56,218 nt of DNA from positions 1-56,218 of the forward strand of contig JAAYHR010000013.1 in assembly GCA_012735275.1 (NCBI GenBank). Direction: 5' to 3'. This document shows, piece after piece, positions 1 through 9,504 of this stretch. The translations under genes and the position numbers were made by a program. The notes beneath the pieces are model-generated. The model saw only the letters and a program-made list of their open reading frames with translations. It ran no database searches and was not told the origin of the DNA. Source of the stretch: Erysipelothrix sp. GTDB taxonomy: Bacteria > Bacillota_I > Bacilli_A > Erysipelotrichales > Erysipelotrichaceae. The stretch's first letter is position 1. Every line of letters starts with the position of its first letter.

Positions 1-135
1 ATCTTTACCTTTTTCAACGACTTCTTTGCCTTTATCAACAACGTCATCTAAGATTTGATCTGTTTCTGCTTCAGTTTTACCAGTTAATTTTCCAACTGCT
101 CCCATTAACTTGTCTTTTAAACCTTTTTCACTCAT
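1..135 (-). CDS. CsbD family stress protein (C-terminus runs off the window)
   Basis: Reverse-strand translation MSEKGLKDKLMGAVGKLTGKTEAETDQILDDVVDKGKEVVEKGKD resembles CsbD; AGGAGG-like RBS upstream of the start at 135. Confidence 0.75.
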   Translation of the reverse strand, partial: MSEKGLKDKLMGAVGKLTGKTEAETDQILDDVVDKGKEVVEKGKD

Positions 136-325
136 AGAATAGCCTCCTTTTTTAAGTGTAGTTTAACACTAATAACAAAGATTGCACAATTATAACACCC
201 ATAAGTAAGCGTTTACTACAATGAGTGAAGTTTTAAGTGAAATTAAGTGGTAAGGCTATCAATTTAGATAATTACTATTTTGATTGACTATCATAGATAT
301 GATTGCTATAGTTTAACGGTAAAAA

Positions 326-394
326 CTCCATATATTTCTGGTAATAGGGTCCGGAAGTCTCTACTTGTTTCCCGTAAAGAAGCAAACTATGGCA
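326..394 (+). promoter_or_regulatory. Purine riboswitch aptamer, guanine/hypoxanthine type (C74)
   Basis: P1 CCATA(328-332)/TATGG(388-392); P2 TTCTGG(336-341)/CCGGAA(351-356); L2 AATAGGG; J2/3 GTCTCTAC; P3 TTGTTTC/GAAGCAA with canonical L3 CCGTAAA; position-74 equivalent is C387. Lies upstream of purine permease and xpt. Confidence 0.9.
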
Positions 395-420
395 TTAAGT
401 ACAGCTCTTTTTGTGTTCTT

Positions 421-444
421 ACTGCCGCAAATGGCAGTTTTTTC
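421..444 (+). terminator. Riboswitch-controlled intrinsic terminator
   Basis: ACTGCC-gcaaat-GGCAGT followed by T-run. TGCC of the 5' arm is complementary to GGCA (391-394) at the P1 3' strand, giving a plausible antiterminator. Confidence 0.8.
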
Positions 445-461
445 ATTTAAAAGGAGGATAT

Positions 462-1838
462 ATGAAAGAAGTACTTAATAATTACTTTAGAATTGATGAA
501 AAGGGTTCATCAGTAAAGCGTGAATTAATGGGTGGTTTAGTTTCATACCTGTCAATGTCATACGTTATTTTTGTTAACCCGATAATTTTAAGCCAAGCAG
601 GGATGCCACAGGATGCTGTCTTTATGGCAACAATTATCTCATCAGCAATTGCGATGTTAGTTATGGGTTTATATGCTAAGTTTCCACTAGGACTTGCACC
701 ATGTATGTCAATGAATGCATTCTTTGCTTTCTCAGTTGTATTAGACATGGGCTTAACTTGGCAAGCAGCACTATCAAGTGTATTAGTATCATCAGTATTA
801 TTCTTAATCTTATCATTTACTAAAGCAAGACAAAGAATTATCAATGAAATTCCACAATCAGTTAAACAAGCAGGTACGGTTGGACTAGGAATCTTTATTG
901 CATTTGTTGCCTTTAAAAACTCAGGAATTATTGTTACGGATGCAGGTAACTTAATTACATTTGGTGGCTTTGCGAATCCAAACGTTATTATTGCCTTTGC
1001 CGGAATTGCAGTTGCATCATTCTTCTTAGTAAGAAAAAATCAATATGCAGTGTTCTTCGGTATGATCGGAGCAGCAGTTGTAGGACTATTAATTCGTTAC
1101 GGGGTAGATCTAGGTTGGTTTAACTTAGCACCTGAAGTAATTTCAACATTACCACAACTTCCAGCAGGAAGCCCAATTGCAATTCCATATGAACCATTTA
1201 ACTCAATGATGGATAATACATTTATGGTCAGCTTCAAGCACTTAGGCGATATCCTAAATGTTAAAGGAATTATTGTTTCATTAACATTCTTATTCTTAGA
1301 CTTCTTTGGAACAGCTACTACACTTTCAGCAGCAGCTTCACAAATTCCAGACTTATCAAAAGAAGAATTTGAAGAAAACCACCGTATCTATGCGGCAGAT
1401 GCAATTGGTACATTTATTGGATCAATCTTTGGAACATCAAACTTATCAACTTATATTGAATCGGTTTCAGGAATTATCAATGGAGCACGTACGGGATTAA
1501 TGGCAGTTGTTTGTGGACTACTATTCTTATTATCAATCTTTATTTACCCGCTACTATCATTAATTACAGCGGCAGTTACAACACCAGCAATGGTTACTAT
1601 CGGAATCTTTATGATGCAAAACATTACAAATATTGATTGGCACGGGGGTTATGAAAATGTTATCCCATCATTCTTAATTATTGTTATGATGCCACTAACA
1701 GGATCAATCTCATTAGGTTTAGTCTTAGGATTTATTTCCTGGGAATTATGTATGATCTTTGCAGGTAAATTTAAAGATATCTCACTAACAATGCATTTGA
1801 TTACATTAGTATCAATCGCATACTTATTCACAATTTAA
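462..1838 (+). CDS. NCS2/AzgA-type purine (guanine/hypoxanthine) permease
   Basis: ORF 411-1838; the ATG at 462 follows AAGGAGG. Multi-TM sequence with NCS2 features (GLYAKFPLGLAPCMSMNAFFAFSVV). Confidence 0.88.
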   Translation: MKEVLNNYFRIDEKGSSVKRELMGGLVSYLSMSYVIFVNPIILSQAGMPQDAVFMATIISSAIAMLVMGLYAKFPLGLAPCMSMNAFFAFSVVLDMGLTWQAALSSVLVSSVLFLILSFTKARQRIINEIPQSVKQAGTVGLGIFIAFVAFKNSGIIVTDAGNLITFGGFANPNVIIAFAGIAVASFFLVRKNQYAVFFGMIGAAVVGLLIRYGVDLGWFNLAPEVISTLPQLPAGSPIAIPYEPFNSMMDNTFMVSFKHLGDILNVKGIIVSLTFLFLDFFGTATTLSAAASQIPDLSKEEFEENHRIYAADAIGTFIGSIFGTSNLSTYIESVSGIINGARTGLMAVVCGLLFLLSIFIYPLLSLITAAVTTPAMVTIGIFMMQNITNIDWHGGYENVIPSFLIIVMMPLTGSISLGLVLGFISWELCMIFAGKFKDISLTMHLITLVSIAYLFTI

Positions 1839-1848
1839 AGGAGTTAAA

Positions 1849-2421
1849 ATGGAACTATTAGAAAATGTTATTCGCGAAGAAGCAAAAGTAAAATCAGATG
1901 TTATTTTAGATGTTACAGAATTTTTAAACGCTAAAGTTGATGTGAAACTTATGGATGCTTTAGGTAAAGATTTTGCAGCCTACTATAAAGATTATGATTA
2001 CGACTTATTTGTAACAGTTGAAGCATCAGGGATTGCACCAAGTGTCTTTGCAAGTTTATATGCAGACAAGCCACTAATTATCATTAAGAAACAAGATAAT
2101 GACTTAAACAATCCAGAAATAATTCAACAAGCATCTTACTCTTTTACAAAAGATAAAGATTATTTCTTAACTGTTGGCAAACGTTTTATTGAAGGTAAGA
2201 AAGTAATTTTAATTGATGATTTCTTAGCAAAAGGATCAGTTGTTAAAAACGTTAAGACGATGCTTGAAAGTGTTGATGCTGAATTAGTATCAACTGCGAT
2301 CTGTATTTCTAAAAACTTCCAAGAAGGTTATCAACATCTTTTAAAAGAAGGATTTGACCTTTATGTTCAAGCCCAAATCGAAAGCTTGGATGCAGAAACA
2401 AATACAATAGAATTTGCATAA
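1849..2421 (+). CDS. xpt: Xanthine phosphoribosyltransferase
   Basis: 190 aa, MELLENVIREEAKVKSDVILDVTEFLNAKVD; PRPP motif VILIDDFLAKGSVV; purine riboswitch operon context. Confidence 0.92.
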   Translation: MELLENVIREEAKVKSDVILDVTEFLNAKVDVKLMDALGKDFAAYYKDYDYDLFVTVEASGIAPSVFASLYADKPLIIIKKQDNDLNNPEIIQQASYSFTKDKDYFLTVGKRFIEGKKVILIDDFLAKGSVVKNVKTMLESVDAELVSTAICISKNFQEGYQHLLKEGFDLYVQAQIESLDAETNTIEFA

Positions 2422-2425
2422 TGAA

Positions 2426-2453
2426 AATAAGACCAAAATAGGTCTTATTTTTT
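2426..2453. terminator. Intrinsic terminator
   Basis: AATAAGACC-aaaata-GGTCTTATT plus T-run, between convergent genes. Confidence 0.8.
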
Positions 2454-2703
2454 ATCGACTCTTAGTTAATAGGGCGATGGCACTATCAATATCCTCAAGT
2501 TCAATATTATGTTTACTCTCAATTGTCTCCAAAAGATTTTGGGTAACAATTAAGCTTATGACTTTATCAAGTGATGATCTAACAGCACTTAATTGAGTCA
2601 CAACATCTTCACAGCCACGTTCTTCATCAATCATATTAATGGCTCCATTTAATTGCCCTTGCAGGCGTTTAATTCGATTATATGTTTTTGGATTACAGTT
2701 CAT
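2452..2703 (-). CDS. CsoR/CstR-family sulfur- or metal-sensing repressor
   Basis: 83 aa; MNCNPKTYNRIKRLQGQLNGAINMIDEERGCEDVVTQLSAVRSSLDKVISLIVTQNLLETIE matches the CsoR/RcnR/CstR fold signature. Confidence 0.88.
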   Translation of the reverse strand: MNCNPKTYNRIKRLQGQLNGAINMIDEERGCEDVVTQLSAVRSSLDKVISLIVTQNLLETIESKHNIELEDIDSAIALLTKSR

Positions 2704-3007
2704 AATCTATTTTCCCTCTAAAGGCGCCAAAGCCACCCATTAAATTAACTACTTGATAACCTTGCTTATGTAAGTACTTTGCTACTTGGAGTGAGCGATT
2801 ACCGGACTGACATAAGATATTATATTCCTCATCTTTATTTAACTTGTCTAGATTACTTGGTATTTGATTCATTGGTATTTTAATCGAACCTTTAATTGAA
2901 CCAGTCGCTTTAATTTCAGCTGGTTCTCTAACATCAATAATATTAACATTAGTTTTAATATCATTAACCATTTCCGTTCTAATTGATCTTCTAAACATTT
3001 TCAACAA
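2693..3007 (-). CDS. Single-domain rhodanese-like protein
   Basis: NIIDVREPAEI...GSIKIPMNQI...ILCQSGNRS active-site loop. Confidence 0.88.
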   Translation of the reverse strand: MLKMFRRSIRTEMVNDIKTNVNIIDVREPAEIKATGSIKGSIKIPMNQIPSNLDKLNKDEEYNILCQSGNRSLQVAKYLHKQGYQVVNLMGGFGAFRGKIDYEL

Positions 3008-4628
3008 CTCCTTCTTTGATTAGTTGGCCATATAAGTTATAGCCACCATCAAGATTCTTAACTTGATAGCCTGAAACTTTTAAAATTCTTTCAGCATTGT
3101 ATGATCTAATTCCACTTTGACAGTGTACTACAATTTCTTTATCTTTATCTAACTTATCAAGATTATCTCTTAATTGATCAAGTGGGATATTAATTGAATC
3201 CTTGATAAAACCATTAGTGCGCTCATCACTGTTTCTCACATCCAAGATTAAGGCATCTTTCTCTAATTGGTGCCACTGAATCGTATCAGTTAAACCTAAA
3301 TTAATATTATCAGCATAATAGCCAGCCATATTAATAATATCTTTTGCTGAGCCAAATGGTGGGGCATAGGCTAAATCGAGATCCTGTAAATCAAAGATTC
3401 GCATACCAGCAGAAATCGCGGTTGCTAAAACATCAATTCGCTTATCAACACCTTCATAACCAACAGCTTGTGCTCCAAGTATTTTATGGCTATATTTATC
3501 ATAAATAACTTTAAGATCAATTGCTTTGGCATTTGGGAAATAGCCAGCATGATTATTAGCATAAAGATGCATAACTTCAATTGAATCTTGATCTAAAGCT
3601 TTCTCATTTAGGCCAGTAGTTGCAAATGTCTTATTGAATAGACGTAAGACTGAAGTTCCAAGACTTCCTTTATTAGTACGTTTAATCCCATTTAAGATAT
3701 CAGCCAGATGACGACCTTGACGATTAGCTGGCCCGGCTAATGCAATTAAGGCATCCGCTTGACTAACTTCATGCTTAGTAATAATAGCATCACCAATCGC
3801 ATGAATATTATTAACCGATGTTTGATAATTACTATCAACGATGATGGCATCACGCATTCCTAACTCTATATTTGAGTCTTTTAAGAATCCTGTTTCTGCC
3901 TTAACTCCAACAGACATAATTACCATATCAGCATCAATAACTTGATTATCACTTAAGATAGCCTTATTATTAACAAACTCCTTAACTGAGTTATTAGTAA
4001 AGACTTTAATATTATTAGCTTTTAGTTCAGTGTGGGCCATGATCGCCATTTCAATATCCATTTGGGCTAATAAATGATCAGCCAGCTCCACAACCGCTAC
4101 ATCTAGGCCGGCCTTACTTAATGACTCCGCCATTTCTAGTCCAATAAAGCCGCCACCAATTACCAGTGCTGATTTAATTTCTTTATTAGCTACAGCCGCT
4201 TTAATTTGATCAGCATCAGGAATATTTCTTAAAGTATAGACATTTGGATGCTTATTAATTCCAACAACTGGAATAAAGATCGGACTTGCGCCTGGGGATA
4301 AAATCAATTCATCATAAGCTAATTCTTTTACTTGTCCCTTATTAACAACTTTAATCGTTTTAGCAGTTGAATCAATACTAATTGCTTCATGATTATTTAA
4401 TATATTTAATTTAAAACGATCTTCTAACATCGCTTTCTTGGCAACTAGTAAATCATTGCGATCAGAAATTTCATCTGAGATAAAGTATGGTAATCCACAG
4501 TTAGCGAAAGATACATGTTCCCCTTTTTCAATAACAGTTATATTATCATTTTGATTTAACCTTCGATATCTGGTAGCAAATGACATTCCGCCAGCGACGC
4601 CACCAACAATTACAATATTCTTATTCAT
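2991..4628 (-). CDS. CoA-disulfide reductase-type FAD/NAD(P) oxidoreductase fused to a C-terminal rhodanese domain
   Basis: N-terminal IVIVGGVAGGMSFATRYRRLN, SFANCGLPYF active Cys, C-terminal ILDVRNSDERTNGFI...VVHCQSGIRSYNA rhodanese. Confidence 0.9.
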   Translation of the reverse strand: MNKNIVIVGGVAGGMSFATRYRRLNQNDNITVIEKGEHVSFANCGLPYFISDEISDRNDLLVAKKAMLEDRFKLNILNNHEAISIDSTAKTIKVVNKGQVKELAYDELILSPGASPIFIPVVGINKHPNVYTLRNIPDADQIKAAVANKEIKSALVIGGGFIGLEMAESLSKAGLDVAVVELADHLLAQMDIEMAIMAHTELKANNIKVFTNNSVKEFVNNKAILSDNQVIDADMVIMSVGVKAETGFLKDSNIELGMRDAIIVDSNYQTSVNNIHAIGDAIITKHEVSQADALIALAGPANRQGRHLADILNGIKRTNKGSLGTSVLRLFNKTFATTGLNEKALDQDSIEVMHLYANNHAGYFPNAKAIDLKVIYDKYSHKILGAQAVGYEGVDKRIDVLATAISAGMRIFDLQDLDLAYAPPFGSAKDIINMAGYYADNINLGLTDTIQWHQLEKDALILDVRNSDERTNGFIKDSINIPLDQLRDNLDKLDKDKEIVVHCQSGIRSYNAERILKVSGYQVKNLDGGYNLYGQLIKEGVVENV

Positions 4629-4657
4629 ATAATCCTCCTAAATTCACTAAAACCAGT

Positions 4658-4673
4658 ATACCCCTAGGGGTAT
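4658..4673. promoter_or_regulatory. Candidate CstR/CsoR-family operator
   Basis: Perfect 16-bp palindrome ATACCCCTAGGGGTAT directly upstream of the CoADR-rhodanese-repressor operon. Confidence 0.75.
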
Positions 4674-4788
4674 TATAAATCAAGCCCAATACTATCCTGA
4701 GCAATAGAATTTATAAGTATAATTAAAGTACTAAAGTAGAATTATTTTCAAATTAGTTTATAATTATTAGGAAAGTGATGTGTTATAT

Positions 4789-5328
4789 ATGCGGTGCTCA
4801 TGGGTTAAAAGTGAACAAGTAGAAATTGACTATCATGATCATGAGTGGGGAGTTGAGTGTCATGATGAGCGCTATCTCTTTGAACAGCTAATGCTTGAAT
4901 GTTTTCAATCAGGCTTATCATGGTCAACCATAATTAAAAAGCGCCAAGCCTTTCGTGAGCGCTTTGATAATTTTGATGCCAATAAAATAGCCAACTATGA
5001 TGAAGTTAAGATTAATGAATTGAAAAATGATCCAACAATTATTCGTCATGAAGCTAAAATTAGTGCCGTCATTAATAATGCCCAAGCATATATTGAAATG
5101 CTAGAAGCAGGGCTTAGCTTTGATAAGTACTTTTGGGGATTTACTAATGGACCATCAAATATAAGTGGTTTAGAAGTCACAAATAACTTATCTGATGAAA
5201 TATCAAAAGATTTAAAAAAACGTGGTTTTAAGTATGTGGGAAGTATTACAGTCTTTGCTTACTTACAAGCTATCGGAATATATAATAGTCATGAGAAATC
5301 ATGTGAAATGAGGAGAGAATATGAATAA
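4789..5328 (+). CDS. tag: DNA-3-methyladenine glycosylase I
   Basis: [56 protein letters not shown], typical TAG. Confidence 0.92.
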   Translation: MRCSWVKSEQVEIDYHDHEWGVECHDERYLFEQLMLECFQSGLSWSTIIKKRQAFRERFDNFDANKIANYDEVKINELKNDPTIIRHEAKISAVINNAQAYIEMLEAGLSFDKYFWGFTNGPSNISGLEVTNNLSDEISKDLKKRGFKYVGSITVFAYLQAIGIYNSHEKSCEMRREYE

Positions 5329-6268
5329 AGATTACCGAGTATTATTGTATTACCATTATATCAATATTGAGGATGTTAATGCCTTTCGTGAAGAACACTA
5401 TAACTTATGTAAAGAGATTGGATTATTAGGAAGAATTATCGTTTCAAAAGAAGGAATTAATGGAACTGTCTCAGGGACAATTGCTGAAACTGAAGCCTAT
5501 ATTCAAGCTATGAACAATGATCCAAGATTTAAAGATATGCCATTTAAAATTGATTTAGAAGATAAAGATGCATTTGCTAAGTTACATGTTCGCGTTAAAG
5601 ATGAGTTAGTAAACTTAAAACTAGATAAGGATGTTAACCCGTTAGAGTTAACAGGAAACTATTTAAAACCAACTGAGTTCTTTGAACAAATGCAAGATGA
5701 AAATACAGTTGTCTTAGATGCTAGAAACGATTATGAATATGACCTTGGCCATTTTAGAGGAGCAATTAGACCAGACATTGAAGTCTTTAGAGATCTTCCA
5801 GAATGGATCGAAGAAAACAAGGAACTATTAGACGGTAAAAAAATTCTAACTTACTGTACTGGTGGTGTTCGCTGTGAGAAATTCTCAGGCTGGCTACTCC
5901 AAGAAGGTTTTGAAGATGTTAACCAATTAGAAGGTGGAATTGTCACTTACGGTTATGATGAAGAAGTTCAAGGCGAATTATGGGATGGAAGATGCTATGT
6001 CTTCGATCAAAGAATCTCAGTTCCAATTAATCGTGTTGACCATAAAATTGTTGGTAAAGACTATATTACAGGCGCACCATGTGAGCGTTATGTAAACTGT
6101 GCTGATCCATCATGTAATAAACAAATCTTAATGAGTGAAGAAACAGAAGCAGCTTACCTACGTGCTTGTTCTCATGAATGCCGTGTTAGCGAGCGTAATC
6201 GTTATGTTATTGATAACGGCTTATCAGCTCTAGAAGTGGCAGAACGCTTAAGTAAAATTACAAACTAA
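5321..6268 (+). CDS. trhO: tRNA uridine(34) hydroxylase / rhodanese-related sulfurtransferase (TrhO/YceA family)
   Basis: [61 protein letters not shown]-terminal CADPSCNKQ Cys-rich tail. Confidence 0.9.
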   Translation: MNKDYRVLLYYHYINIEDVNAFREEHYNLCKEIGLLGRIIVSKEGINGTVSGTIAETEAYIQAMNNDPRFKDMPFKIDLEDKDAFAKLHVRVKDELVNLKLDKDVNPLELTGNYLKPTEFFEQMQDENTVVLDARNDYEYDLGHFRGAIRPDIEVFRDLPEWIEENKELLDGKKILTYCTGGVRCEKFSGWLLQEGFEDVNQLEGGIVTYGYDEEVQGELWDGRCYVFDQRISVPINRVDHKIVGKDYITGAPCERYVNCADPSCNKQILMSEETEAAYLRACSHECRVSERNRYVIDNGLSALEVAERLSKITN

Positions 6269-6274
6269 ACATTA

Positions 6275-6302
6275 GACATTAGTAAATTACTAATGTCTTT
6301 TT
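6275..6302 (+). terminator. Intrinsic terminator
   Basis: GACATTAGTAA-A-TTACTAATGTC followed by T-run. Confidence 0.85.
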
Positions 6303-6375
6303 AAATTAATTTAAGAAATTAGTGCTTTACACTTGTAACCGCATACAAAATGTAGTATTATATTGGTACAACTAC

Positions 6376-6690
6376 CTAGAAAAGCTTTGTGATATTAAGG
6401 AGAGAGAGTTAGCTGACCTTGTTGGTGTTAAAACTTCATAATAAAAACCAATAACATCAATAACATCAATAACAATTAGTAAAGCTTTAGGCAGAATTTT
6501 AAGGGCTATATCAATGAATTCTTTAGTTGAGTAGAATTAACCTTCAGTATTCTATATAGTATGTATAAAACTTATTAGTACATTTGATCAGAGGTAGTTG
6601 ATTTATTGAATTATAAATTAATTAACAATGACTCTCCTTGGTATCGAGTATTTAGAAGATATCCCACTGCTCAATATTCAGCTATAGCCC
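6376..6690 (+). pseudogene. Decayed remnants of a small HTH-like protein and a second short fragment
   Basis: Translation KLCDIKERELADLVGVKTS* then ...ISKALGRILRAISMNSLVE*, then LLNYKLINNDSPWYRVFRRYPTAQYSAIAQ; broken frames, no intact ORF. Confidence 0.35.
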
Positions 6691-6695
6691 AAATG

Positions 6696-6721
6696 AAAAG
6701 ACAGCGAGTAAGCTGTCTTTT
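6696..6721. terminator. Intrinsic terminator downstream of MATE gene (bidirectional)
   Basis: AAAAGACAGC-gagtaa-GCTGTCTTTT. Confidence 0.75.
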
Positions 6722-6732
6722 CTCATGTCTAA

Positions 6733-8133
6733 TTAATTCTCAAATACAAGTTCAGTTTGACTAGATAATAAATCAAGATTTCTAACTTCAATAATCAAGA
6801 AGATTATGGCTAATGAGATAGCGAAGAAATCGGCAATTGGTGCGGCATACATAACACCCTTAACTCCAAACTTAATTGGAAGACTTATAATTAGTGGAAT
6901 TAAGAAGATAACTTGCCGCGTTAATGATAAGAAGATTCCTTTATTAGCTTTACCAACCGAAGTAAAGTAATTGGAAGTAATCATTTGAATCCCGTTAACC
7001 ATAGTAAAGAGTAAATAAATTCTTAAGTATAAGGTTCCAAACTCATAGTAGAGTTGATCACCTTTTCCAAAGACTGAGATAATTGCGACCGGGAAGAGTT
7101 GGAAACAAATAAAGGCAATAGTTCCAAGACCAACTCCAACCTTAAGTGCGGTAAATAAAGTATCCTTGACTCGCTTATAGTTCTCGGCTCCATAGTTATA
7201 GCCAATAATTGGCTGGATACCTTGGGCAATCCCAATTAGGAATCCAAAGTAGAGCATGTTAATTTTAGAGCCAACCCCAACGACAGCTAGCGGAATATCT
7301 GATCCATAGACAGACAGGGCCCCATAATAAGCTAGTGTATTATTCGATACAGTTTGAACTAGGGCGATGGCTACTTGGTTAATTGCGGCAGCACTACCTA
7401 ATTTAGCTGTTGTTGTAAAGATTTCAAGCCGTAACTTGAAGTCATCTCTATGCAACTTAATCATTTTAAAATCAGTAAAGTAGTATAAGATCATAATCGC
7501 AGAAACTGCTTGTCCGATTACCGTTGCCCAAGCACCACCTGCAATCCCCATATCAAAGGTAAAGATTAATAGTGGATTCAGAATAGTATTTAAGATAGCA
7601 CCAGTTAAAGTTGTGGCCATCGCATATTTTGGTGAACCATCAGAGCGGATATACTGACTACCGGCAATTATTAAGACTAAGAAAGGAAAACCTAAAGATG
7701 TAATGCGGGTATAAGTCATTGCATAAGGTAAGACTTGTTCAGTAGCTCCAAATAGTAATAGCAAGGGTTCTAAAAATACTTGGGTAATTATCATTAAGGA
7801 AAATCCAGCGATAAACATATAAATAATTCCATTACCAATATAGTTTTTAGCTAAGTCCGGATTTTTCTTACCCATCTCTAAATTAAACTTGGAGGCAGAT
7901 CCAACTCCAATCATTAAGGAAACTCCAGTTAAGATTGTGACAATTGGAAAGGCGACATTGGTTGCGGCATTACCAAGAATTCCTTCATACTGACCAATAA
8001 AGATTTGATCGGCAATATTATAAAGCGATGATACTAAGTTACTAATAATTGCGGGAATAGCGAAGCTAGCTAATAGTTTTAGAATATCACTATTGGCTAG
8101 CTCTTTTTCACGATTAGACATTACTTGACTCAT
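6733..8133 (-). CDS. MATE family efflux transporter
   Basis: 466 aa; FAIPAIISNLVSSLYNIADQIFIGQYEG...GVGSASKFNLEMGKK, NorM/DinF-like. Confidence 0.92.
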   Translation of the reverse strand: MSQVMSNREKELANSDILKLLASFAIPAIISNLVSSLYNIADQIFIGQYEGILGNAATNVAFPIVTILTGVSLMIGVGSASKFNLEMGKKNPDLAKNYIGNGIIYMFIAGFSLMIITQVFLEPLLLLFGATEQVLPYAMTYTRITSLGFPFLVLIIAGSQYIRSDGSPKYAMATTLTGAILNTILNPLLIFTFDMGIAGGAWATVIGQAVSAIMILYYFTDFKMIKLHRDDFKLRLEIFTTTAKLGSAAAINQVAIALVQTVSNNTLAYYGALSVYGSDIPLAVVGVGSKINMLYFGFLIGIAQGIQPIIGYNYGAENYKRVKDTLFTALKVGVGLGTIAFICFQLFPVAIISVFGKGDQLYYEFGTLYLRIYLLFTMVNGIQMITSNYFTSVGKANKGIFLSLTRQVIFLIPLIISLPIKFGVKGVMYAAPIADFFAISLAIIFLIIEVRNLDLLSSQTELVFEN

Positions 8134-8237
8134 TAAATCACTCCTATATTCATGGTTTCATTAAGTTTATAATAGATGTTTTACTAAGTAAAGTAATAAG
8201 GTAATTATTACTTAGTGAATAAATTCATTTAATTAAC

Positions 8238-8249
8238 TTGTACGCACAA
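8238..8249. promoter_or_regulatory. AraR-like operator, distal box
   Basis: TTGTACGCACAA, one mismatch from TTGTACGTACAA. Confidence 0.7.
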
Positions 8250-8295
8250 TACTAACTAGAAATAGACAATATGTAAAATTTATTCAAATTTGATG

Positions 8296-8323
8296 TTGAC
8301 TTGTACGTACAAAGTTGTATAAT
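8296..8323 (+). promoter_or_regulatory. SigA-type promoter of the arabinose operon with embedded AraR-like box (8301-8312)
   Basis: TTGACT (8296-8301), 16-nt spacer, TATAAT (8318-8323); palindrome TTGTACGTACAA lies between the -35 and -10. Confidence 0.85.
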
Positions 8324-8366
8324 ATCCTTGTAAGCCCTATCAAAGAGTGGGGCAAAAGGAGGATTT

Positions 8367-9449
8367 ATGAAGAAGATTAAGGTTATTGCTTTATTACTAG
8401 CATCAGCTTTAGTGCTAGTGGCTTGTGGTGGCGGTGGAACTGATACTGATAGTGATTCTAAAGGGTATGTCGGAATCGCGATGCCAACGCAATCAGCTGA
8501 AAGATGGATCGCAGATGGTGCGAACATGGTTAAAGTTTTAGAAGACTTAGGTTATGAAACTGACCTTCAATATGCTGAAGACGTTGTTCAAAACCAAGTA
8601 TCACAAATTGAAAACATGATTACTAAAGGTGTCGACATCTTAGTAATTGCGTCAATTGATGGTTCAGCATTAACAGATGTATTAGACAAAGCGCATGAAG
8701 CAGGTATTAAAGTAATTGCTTATGACCGTTTAATTATGGATAGTGAGTACATTGACTACTACGCTACATTTGACAACTACAGTGTTGGTGTCTTAGAAGC
8801 TGAATTTATTATTAAAAAATTAGATTTAGCAAACGAAGCTGGTCCTTTCAATATTGAATTCTTTGGTGGATCACCAGATGATAACAATGCTTTATTCTTC
8901 TGGGATGGTGCATTTGACACATTAAAACCATTTATCGATGAAGGTAAATTAGTTATTAAGAGTGGTCAGTCTACATTTGAACAAGGAGCAACATTAAGAT
9001 GGGACGGAGCGGCAGCGCAACAACGAATGGATAATATCTTAAGTGCACACTATTCTTCAGGGGAAGATGTACATGCAATCTTATCACCATATGATCCAAT
9101 TTCATTAGGTGTAATTGAGTCACTTAAAAACGTTGGTTATGGTTCAGCAGAAAAACCGCTACCTGTAGTTACAGGACAAGATGCAGTTGCAGCAGGAGTT
9201 AAATCAATTATTGCTGGTGAACAATCACAAACAGTATTTAAAGATACTCGTGAGTTAGCTAAGAAAACAGCTGAAATGGTTCGTTCATTAGTAGAAGGTA
9301 CAGAAGTTGAAGTTAATGATACTGAAACTTATAACAATAATGTAAAAGTAATTCCTTCATACTTATTAGTACCGATTTCAGTAGACATCGACAACTACCA
9401 TGAAGTATTAGTTGAAAGTGGATACTTTACAGAAGACGATTTAAAATAA
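8367..9449 (+). CDS. CUT2 sugar ABC transporter substrate-binding lipoprotein (ChvE-like), probable L-arabinose
   Basis: Lipobox [36 protein letters not shown]...[12 protein letters not shown]...KVIAYDRLI periplasmic-binding-protein pattern. Confidence 0.9.
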   Translation: MKKIKVIALLLASALVLVACGGGGTDTDSDSKGYVGIAMPTQSAERWIADGANMVKVLEDLGYETDLQYAEDVVQNQVSQIENMITKGVDILVIASIDGSALTDVLDKAHEAGIKVIAYDRLIMDSEYIDYYATFDNYSVGVLEAEFIIKKLDLANEAGPFNIEFFGGSPDDNNALFFWDGAFDTLKPFIDEGKLVIKSGQSTFEQGATLRWDGAAAQQRMDNILSAHYSSGEDVHAILSPYDPISLGVIESLKNVGYGSAEKPLPVVTGQDAVAAGVKSIIAGEQSQTVFKDTRELAKKTAEMVRSLVEGTEVEVNDTETYNNNVKVIPSYLLVPISVDIDNYHEVLVESGYFTEDDLK

Positions 9450-9458
9450 GAAACTTAA

Positions 9459-9485
9459 ACGGGGTATTCTTAATACCCCGTATTT
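9459..9485 (+). terminator. Weak intergenic terminator/attenuator between SBP and ATPase genes
   Basis: ACGGGGTATT-ctt-AATACCCCGT with only a short T-rich tail (attttatt). Confidence 0.6.
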
Positions 9486-9504
9486 TATTAAAAAAGGTGA
9501 GAAA

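Noticed and set aside
482-844. Antisense ORFs such as 482-844, 9858-10223, 11248-11607, 39158-39526, 49055-49318
   Set aside because: All lie fully opposite strong coding regions and show no family signatures.
6449-6475. Short tandem repeat considered as CRISPR-like or iteron array
   Set aside because: Only three 9-bp units without spacers, inside a decayed gene; no cas or rep genes nearby.
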